Of a stretch of 37,890 nt of DNA, positions 32,765 through 37,890 are shown in pieces. Origin of the DNA: JBCBSS01 sp039819065 (GTDB lineage: Bacteria; Bacteroidota; Bacteroidia; Cytophagales; Cyclobacteriaceae). How positions within the stretch are numbered: the stretch's first letter is position 1; each line of letters opens with the position of its first letter. Below the pieces are notes generated by a model. The model had not been told where the DNA came from and made no database searches. It worked only from the letters and a program-made list of their open reading frames with translations. The translations under genes and the position numbers were made by a program. The DNA is taken from assembly GCA_039819065.1 (NCBI GenBank), contig JBCBSS010000073.1, positions 1-37,890 of the forward strand, in the 5' to 3' direction.

Positions 32765-33904
32765 TTGGCGATAGACTATAATCAAATTCCCTCCCCAGCT
32801 TATGTGTTGGATGAAGCGCTACTAAGAAAAAATCTTGAGTTAATAAACCGTGTTCAGGAAGAGGCTGGTGTGTCAATCATCCTGGCTTTCAAAGGGTTTG
32901 CCATGTGGAGTGCCTTTCCTATGGTGAGACAGTACCTCAAAGGCGCTACGGCTAGTTCACTGAATGAAGCTAGACTTTGTTTCGAAGAAATGGGCACTAA
33001 AGCTCATACCTACTCGCCCGTTTATATGCCCAACGAATTTGATGAGTTATTGGCTCATAGTAGCCATATCACCTTTAATTCGCTCAATCAGTACCATCAA
33101 TATAAAGATCAGGTTGAAAGGCATCCTCAGAAGATTTCTTGTGGTATCAGAGTCAATCCGGAATGGTCTGATGTGGAAACTGATCTTTATAATCCAGCTG
33201 CTCCAGGCTCTAGGTTAGGAGAGATGTTTGAAACGTTTGATGAGGGATTACCAGAAGGCGTTGAAGGGCTTCACTTTCATGTCTTATGCGAGTCTGATTC
33301 TCACAGCCTGGAAAAGGTCTTGCACGCATTCGAGACGAGATTTGGTAAGTTTCTCCCCCAACTCAAATGGGTCAATATGGGAGGAGGACATCTTATGACC
33401 CGAGAGGGTTATGATACAGCCCATCTTATTCAACTGCTCAAGGATTTCAAAGCAAAACATAATGTTGAGGTCATATTAGAACCTGGAAGTGCGGTGGCTT
33501 GGGAAACTGGGGTATTGGTAGCCACTGTACTAGATATATTTGAAAGCAGAGGTGTCAAAACTGCTATGTTGGACATATCCTTTACAGCGCACATGCCTGA
33601 TACCTTAGAGATGCCTTATAGGCCTCGCATTCAAGGTGCTACCGACCCAAAGCAAGGAAAGCTCACCTACCGGCTTGGTGGCGTAAGCTGTTTGGCCGGG
33701 GATTTCATGCACGAATATAGTTTTGAGCAAGAACTGCAAATAGGGGACAAGCTCATTTTTGAAGATATGATCCATTATACAATGGTGAAAACCACCATGT
33801 TCAATGGCGTCTTCCATCCCCGAATCGCGATTTGGCGTGAGAATAATACGCTGGATGTGGTGCGTGAATTTGGTTATGAGGATTTTAAGGGGAGGTTGTC
33901 CTAG
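32765..33904 (+). CDS. nspC: Carboxynorspermidine/carboxyspermidine decarboxylase
   Basis: 379 residues of the alanine-racemase-fold PLP decarboxylases. Hallmarks: IPSPAYVLDEALL at the start, PLP lysine Lys43 in LAFKGFAMW, the C-E-S-D-S-H motif, NMGGGH, EPGSAVAWETG and GGVSCLAGDFMHEYSF near the end. It decarboxylates carboxyspermidine to spermidine (or the nor- form), the step after the dehydrogenase at 28591-29784. The start is odd: no in-frame ATG fits, so TTG at 32765 (giving AIDYNQIPSP, as in homologues) is used; an out-of-frame ATG at 32755 opens an 8-codon ORF that ends inside the gene. The last 20 bases overlap the convergent hydrolase gene. Confidence 0.92.
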   Translation: MAIDYNQIPSPAYVLDEALLRKNLELINRVQEEAGVSIILAFKGFAMWSAFPMVRQYLKGATASSLNEARLCFEEMGTKAHTYSPVYMPNEFDELLAHSSHITFNSLNQYHQYKDQVERHPQKISCGIRVNPEWSDVETDLYNPAAPGSRLGEMFETFDEGLPEGVEGLHFHVLCESDSHSLEKVLHAFETRFGKFLPQLKWVNMGGGHLMTREGYDTAHLIQLLKDFKAKHNVEVILEPGSAVAWETGVLVATVLDIFESRGVKTAMLDISFTAHMPDTLEMPYRPRIQGATDPKQGKLTYRLGGVSCLAGDFMHEYSFEQELQIGDKLIFEDMIHYTMVKTTMFNGVFHPRIAIWRENNTLDVVREFGYEDFKGRLS

Positions 33905-34706
33905 GAGGCTTACGCCTTTGATACAAGTGGTAAGCTAAACCATTGAGCAGGTCATTATGCCCTGTTTCGATGACCTCCAAGTCATAGTCATCTAGCTTCT
34001 TCAACAACCTGTCCATATTCTTTTGGGTGATGATCTTATCATAGCGGCCTAAATACATAGTCACCTTAATATCATGCTGATTGATCAGATAGGCTACGCG
34101 TTTCATATTGAACTTCAGCTTTCTAAAGATGACCCAGGCATAGTATACCCTTCTTCGCTTTTTCACTGTATTCATTTGGCTTTGGGCAAACCTGATGATG
34201 CCCTTATCCACCAGATTGAGTTTCAGCATCGTTCTGGCCAACCCTCCAAAGCGCTGTGGCCTGACAATTAGGCTTTTGAAGAACTTTCTAAATGCGACGG
34301 GATACGTAGCCAGACTGTAAAAGATGTGTGTTTTAATACCGTCTGGAGCAATGAAAAATATCTCATCTACTTTGTTTGGGAATCCTTCTAGAGAAGCTAG
34401 TACGAATTTACCACCCAGGCTGAAGCCACTCAATGAAAATCTATCTATGTCATGTTTAGCGAATAGCGCCTTCAGTATTTCTTTCCATTCTAGTTTAGTC
34501 AAAGGCGCTTCTCCTGACCGCCAGAAACTCTTACCGTGGTAGAATAGGTCAAAACTGAAAAAAGTGTATTCCTTCCCAAAGGCTTCGGCTAATGGCACCA
34601 TGTGCTTACCCTCTAGACCAAAACCGTGAAAGGCCAGCATTACCTTTTCTCCACTGCCTGATATAGAGTAATTTAACTTTGCGCCTTCGTATTCTAGAAT
34701 CTCCAA
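33885..34706 (-). CDS. Alpha/beta hydrolase
   Basis: 273 residues, cytosolic. The oxyanion HGFGLEG element (27-33) and the nucleophile elbow G-F-S-L-G-G with Ser96 are clear. The acid is probably Asp223 (LGRYDK) and the general base His250 (TGHNDL), completing the triad. A basic helical lid insert (about 120-210) lies between. Substrate unknown: ester or lipid hydrolase. The stop lies 20 bases inside the convergent nspC gene. Confidence 0.85.
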   Translation of the reverse strand: MEILEYEGAKLNYSISGSGEKVMLAFHGFGLEGKHMVPLAEAFGKEYTFFSFDLFYHGKSFWRSGEAPLTKLEWKEILKALFAKHDIDRFSLSGFSLGGKFVLASLEGFPNKVDEIFFIAPDGIKTHIFYSLATYPVAFRKFFKSLIVRPQRFGGLARTMLKLNLVDKGIIRFAQSQMNTVKKRRRVYYAWVIFRKLKFNMKRVAYLINQHDIKVTMYLGRYDKIITQKNMDRLLKKLDDYDLEVIETGHNDLLNGLAYHLYQRRKPPRTTSP

Positions 34707-34856
34707 CCTGTTATCTGCTTGCTAAAACGTCTTTAATACTAGCTAAAATAATTTTTTCAGGCTCATTCTACGACTATGAAAAAAATACAATCAGGTTAAA
34801 ATATTTATTCTCCGATTGCGTCTCCTCATCTGAACGCATATTTCGTAAGTTGTATA

Positions 34857-35411
34857 ATGACCCAAACGGACGCAAAGAAAATAGAAAATACGGTAAAACA
34901 GGAGCGAGGAAAACTCCTGAGCTTTATCCGTAAGAGGGTCAGCAACACGGAAGATGCCGAAGACATTTTGCAAGATGTTTTTTCTCAATTCGTGACTGGC
35001 TTTGAAGCCATTCAATCGCTAGAGAAAGCTACCTCCTGGCTTTTCTCAGTGGCGCGTAATAAAATCATCGATCGCTACAGAGTAAAAGGCAGGGAGCCTC
35101 AAAAGATGGATATAGATAATAGAAGTGATGAGGATGAAGGTAGCCTTAATCTAAGCGATATCATTCCTGATTTCACCAATGCGCCTGATGAGATATACAG
35201 TAGGTCGTTGATCGGTGAGATGGTAGATGAAGCGTTGGATGAATTGCCAGACGAGCAACAAGAGGTATTCATTATGCACGAATTCGAGAACAGAAGCTTC
35301 AAAGAAATTAGTGAATTGACACAAACGACGGTCAATACGGCTATCTCGCGCAAGCGATATGCGGTATTGCACCTTAGAAAAAGATTAAAAGAGTTATACG
35401 AAGAACTTTAA
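34857..35411 (+). CDS. ECF-type RNA polymerase sigma-70 factor (second)
   Basis: 184 residues. Region 2: LLSFIRKRVSNTEDAEDILQ, then DVFSQFVTGFEAIQ and SWLFSVARNKIIDRYR. Region 4: ALDELPDEQQEVFIMHEFENRSFKEIS, with recognition helix TVNTAISRKRYAVLHLRKRL. It is a general ECF factor. It is followed after 10 bases by a small membrane protein in the same direction, a common pairing in Bacteroidota; it starts 150 bases from the divergent hydrolase. Confidence 0.9.
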   Translation: MTQTDAKKIENTVKQERGKLLSFIRKRVSNTEDAEDILQDVFSQFVTGFEAIQSLEKATSWLFSVARNKIIDRYRVKGREPQKMDIDNRSDEDEGSLNLSDIIPDFTNAPDEIYSRSLIGEMVDEALDELPDEQQEVFIMHEFENRSFKEISELTQTTVNTAISRKRYAVLHLRKRLKELYEEL

Positions 35412-35421
35412 AGAGCTTAAC

Positions 35422-35781
35422 ATGGTACGCAAAGGATTTAAAATACTCATTTACGGCCTTTTCATATTGGGGTTTATAGCCATATTCGGCTATACAGTCA
35501 TGCTTCTATGGAACTGGTTGATACCTGATATATTCCAGGGACCGGAAATTACTTTCTGGCAAGCAATCGGACTTTTGATATTGTGCAAAATATTGTTTTC
35601 AGATTTTGGCTCTAAGGGAGGGGGTAAAGGTCCTAAGAAACGCCACTGGCGTCGCAAAGTGGCTTCCAAACTTGAGCATATGGATCCGGAAGACAGGGAA
35701 CGGTTTAAGCAAAAGCTCAAGGAAAAGTGGGGAATGCATTGTTTTAACGCCTGTTATAGATATAAACAGCCCCATGTCTAG
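35422..35781 (+). CDS. Small membrane protein paired with ECF sigma factor
   Basis: 119 residues with two hydrophobic helices (about 7-32 and 43-60: ILIYGLFILGFIAIFGYTVM; TFWQAIGLLILCKILF), then a glycine/lysine-rich link and an acidic/basic helix HMDPEDRERFKQKLKEKWG. Similar proteins follow ECF sigma factors in many Bacteroidota, where they may modulate the sigma factor; no anti-sigma domain is recognised. The last ~14 residues (HCFNACYRYKQPHV) do not look like the rest and may be an altered tail. Confidence 0.65.
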   Translation: MVRKGFKILIYGLFILGFIAIFGYTVMLLWNWLIPDIFQGPEITFWQAIGLLILCKILFSDFGSKGGGKGPKKRHWRRKVASKLEHMDPEDRERFKQKLKEKWGMHCFNACYRYKQPHV

Positions 35782-35891
35782 TGGCGTATTCTTTTGTTAT
35801 AACTCGCTGTAGTTTAATTCATTATGAACTTTTATACACTTCGGTAAAAAAAGTGGATAATCTCATAACTTTTCGAAAAGCTTTACGTTAG

Positions 35892-35935
35892 AAACCTCGG
35901 AAACTTTAGTCATTACTGAAGTTTCCTTGGTTTTT
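35892..35935 (+). terminator. Terminator of the second sigma factor operon
   Basis: A long imperfect hairpin (35892-35910 against 35915-35933, CATT loop) pairs AAACCTCGGAAACTTTAGT with ACTGAAGTTTCCTTGGTTT and ends in a run of five Ts. It is 110 bases beyond the membrane protein stop and just ahead of the TetR gene. Confidence 0.65.
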
Positions 35936-35952
35936 AACTACTGATATAAGGC

Positions 35953-36600
35953 GTGGAGATAAAAGAAAAAATACTGGAAGCAGCGGGTGAGTTGTTCGCC
36001 AAGTATGGTGTGAGAAGCGTGACAATGGATGACATTGCACGAAGTATTGCTGTTTCGAAGAAAACTATTTACCAATACTTCAAAGATAAAGATGAGATCG
36101 TGACTATGGCCACTCAGGCACATATGGAAGCAGAAAAAAAGGACTATGATAGGATTTTCAGCAATGCATCTAATGCTATCGAGGAGTTGGCTCGTGTATT
36201 GGTTTGTTTCAGAAAGCACTTGTCAGAAATGAACCCATCTTGGTTGTTTGATCTACAGAAATATCATCACAATGCCTGGAAAGTCTGGTTGAGTTTTAAA
36301 AACGGTTTTATACATAATTCTATAGAGAAGAATTTGAAAAGAGGCGTGGCTGAGGGCTATTTCCGCAGTAATTTAAATACTAATATTCTAGCTACCTTCA
36401 GGGTAGAACAAGTACAAATGACTTTTGATGATCGTGTTTTCCCCCGCAATAAATTCGATTTTACCGAAGTACAACTTCAACTTTTTGACCATTTTGTGTA
36501 TGGCCTCATCACCGATAAGGGCCGAGAACTTTATGAAGAATACCAAAAAACCAATACAGAGAATTATCATCTAACCCAAAATGAAGCGACTCGACAATGA
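35953..36600 (+). CDS. TetR-family transcriptional repressor
   Basis: 215 residues from a GTG start. The HTH covers about 5-50: EIKEKILEAAGELFAKYGVR, then SVTMDDIARSIAVSKKTIYQ and YFKDKDEIV, the standard TetR form. The C-terminal part is an all-helical ligand domain of the usual size. The TGA stop is overlapped by the ATG of a TolC-family gene (ATGA), so it probably represses an efflux operon running off the right edge, with an inducing ligand unknown. Confidence 0.9.
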   Translation: MEIKEKILEAAGELFAKYGVRSVTMDDIARSIAVSKKTIYQYFKDKDEIVTMATQAHMEAEKKDYDRIFSNASNAIEELARVLVCFRKHLSEMNPSWLFDLQKYHHNAWKVWLSFKNGFIHNSIEKNLKRGVAEGYFRSNLNTNILATFRVEQVQMTFDDRVFPRNKFDFTEVQLQLFDHFVYGLITDKGRELYEEYQKTNTENYHLTQNEATRQ

Positions 36601-37890
36601 ACATGATTAGATTTTCATTTTTCATGGTACTCTCCCTGTCCACAGGGATTATTTACGCTCAAAAGAATAGTACCGTTTCCAATTCATTTTCGCTACAACA
36701 GTGTGTTGACTATGCCATGGAGAACAATCCCAATGTCATTATTGCTACATACGAGAAGGATATAGCGGATACACAAATTAAGGAAACCTTGAGCCAAGGT
36801 TTACCTCAAGCAAATGTGGACCTGGGTATTAATTATAACTTCGAACCACAAAAGTCGCTGATTGATATAAGTACATTCGATCCTTCAGTTCCAGAAGGTA
36901 CAGAGCAAGAGGTGTCTTTTCAGCAGCAATATGATGGAAATCTAAACTTTAATGTAAGACAACTCATATTTGATGGCTCATTTTTCGTGGGTCTACAAGC
37001 GGCCAATACCTTTAAGGAGCTATCTACCAAAGATCATATAAAAACGAAGATCGATGTAGTAGAGGCGGTTTCCAAGGCCTATTATACCGCTTTGGTTACT
37101 GAAGAACAATACAATTTGCTGGAGGTGAATTTCGCAAGGCTTGACTCATTGCTTTCTGAAACCCAAGCTATGTTTGATCAGGGGTTTGTAGAGAAAATTG
37201 ATGTCAGCAGGTTAAAAGTCCAGCATAACAACCTCAAAGTGCAGTTGAAGAATACCAAAGAGTTGGCTAAAGTATCTTATGATCTTCTTAAGTTTCAGAT
37301 GGGGATGCCAATTGCTACTGAAATAGAATTGACGGACGATTTGGAGGAAGTAAGCCTAGACATATTGGACGAACAAGGTTTTGATTACGGTAGCAGGATA
37401 GAGTATTCACAATTGCAGACCAACCTTGCTCTGATTAATCTGGATATCAAAAACAACAGGGTCCAGTACTTACCTAATCTTTATGCCAACTTTAACTACG
37501 GTTACAATACACAGGCTGCCGAATCCAATCAATGGTTTCAGACAAACAGGTGGTTGAGTTATGGTTTTGTAGGATTGTCCTTAAATGTTCCTGTCTTTGA
37601 CGGTTTCCTTAAGAGAAGTCGCATACAACGAAACAAGATCCAACTAAGCCAGACGGAGCAATCTTTTAAGCTGCTTGAAAACACTATTGACCTCGAAATC
37701 AAGCAATCAAAGATTAATATGAGTACCGCGCTAGATAACATGGAAGCTCAAAGGACGAACAAAGAACTGGCGGAAGAGATTTACAATGTTACACGGCTGA
37801 AATATCAGGAAGGGATCGGTTCTAACTTTGAAGTAGTGGAAGCGGATGAGGATTTTAAAGCCGCTCAGACCAACTATTACAATGCACTAT
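36597..37890 (+). CDS. TolC-family outer-membrane efflux protein (partial at right edge)
   Basis: The frame opens with ATG at 36597 (overlapping the TetR stop) and remains open to the last base, 431 codons; the stop lies outside the window, so the C-terminus is missing. Signal peptide 1-21 (ends IIYAQ). The outer-membrane efflux protein pattern is visible: LQQCVDYAMENNPNVIIATY near 35, LSQGLPQANVDLGINYNF, VSKAYYTALVTEEQYNLLEV, YLPNLYANFNYGYN and SLNVPVFDGFLKRS, the second half of the repeat. With TetR it should head a TolC-HlyD-RND or ABC efflux operon. Confidence 0.92.
   Translation, partial: MNMIRFSFFMVLSLSTGIIYAQKNSTVSNSFSLQQCVDYAMENNPNVIIATYEKDIADTQIKETLSQGLPQANVDLGINYNFEPQKSLIDISTFDPSVPEGTEQEVSFQQQYDGNLNFNVRQLIFDGSFFVGLQAANTFKELSTKDHIKTKIDVVEAVSKAYYTALVTEEQYNLLEVNFARLDSLLSETQAMFDQGFVEKIDVSRLKVQHNNLKVQLKNTKELAKVSYDLLKFQMGMPIATEIELTDDLEEVSLDILDEQGFDYGSRIEYSQLQTNLALINLDIKNNRVQYLPNLYANFNYGYNTQAAESNQWFQTNRWLSYGFVGLSLNVPVFDGFLKRSRIQRNKIQLSQTEQSFKLLENTIDLEIKQSKINMSTALDNMEAQRTNKELAEEIYNVTRLKYQEGIGSNFEVVEADEDFKAAQTNYYNAL

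Noticed and set aside
35606..35812. 68-codon frame overlapping the small membrane protein gene
   Set aside because: It is out of frame with a gene that has clear transmembrane and charged segments, and its own translation has no pattern; it is a shadow of that gene.

Overview
The window looks like chromosome of a Bacteroidota bacterium, most likely order Cytophagales (Fulvivirga/Roseivirga-like). This is inferred from type IX secretion C-terminal sorting domains (genes at 334-1563 and 3387-7235), a carboxypeptidase-regulatory-domain TonB receptor, ECF sigma factors paired with membrane proteins, few Shine-Dalgarno sites, TAnnTTTG-type -7 elements, and the carboxynorspermidine route to spermidine. 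The base composition is moderately AT-rich and no rRNA or tRNA gene was seen. Species cannot be named from this.

Layout. 1-7947: a secreted nuclease/phosphatase-fold protein, a Crp/Fnr regulator, a PspC protein, a giant secreted BNR/PKD protein and a TerB-like protein. 8133-11124: a co-directional cluster (Ig-like lipoprotein, outer-membrane barrel, DoxX-like protein, DUF547 protein). 11125-11672: non-coding, with a palindrome, a very strong terminator and interspersed-repeat debris. 11673-14833: a TonB receptor divergent from a MarR regulator, with repeated ACTACAA half-sites between and around their starts. 14842-20931: leftward genes, including a run of J-domain/TPR protein, Lgt paralogue, arginase-family protein and lipocalin-like lipoprotein. 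21159-22954: metY plus a CoA-binding protein, translationally coupled. 22955-23826: a 240-bp tandem repeat array (about 2.6 copies). 23827-28474: a membrane protein, then a lipoprotein, an ECF sigma factor and a membrane/barrel protein.

28591-33904 is the most interesting part. The two enzymes of the carboxyspermidine pathway (dehydrogenase 28591-29784, decarboxylase 32765-33904), usually neighbours, are separated by about 3 kb of accessory DNA. It holds: a ParE/RelE toxin-antitoxin pair whose toxin carries a 1-nt frameshift; a second, diverged copy of the last 49 codons of the dehydrogenase gene; a second toxin-antitoxin operon whose third gene has a C-terminal domain resembling colicin-E immunity proteins (Im7/Im9); two copies of a ~92-bp flanking repeat; and an orphan lanthipeptide-type precursor with its own terminator and a repeated [ST]-x-P-P-x-C core motif. 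No modifying enzyme, recombinase or transposase is visible. This looks like a recombination/insertion hotspot carrying small antagonism or addiction cargo.

33885-37890: an alpha/beta hydrolase that overlaps the decarboxylase gene tail to tail, a second ECF sigma factor with a small membrane protein, and the start of an efflux operon (TetR, then a TolC-family protein cut by the right edge).
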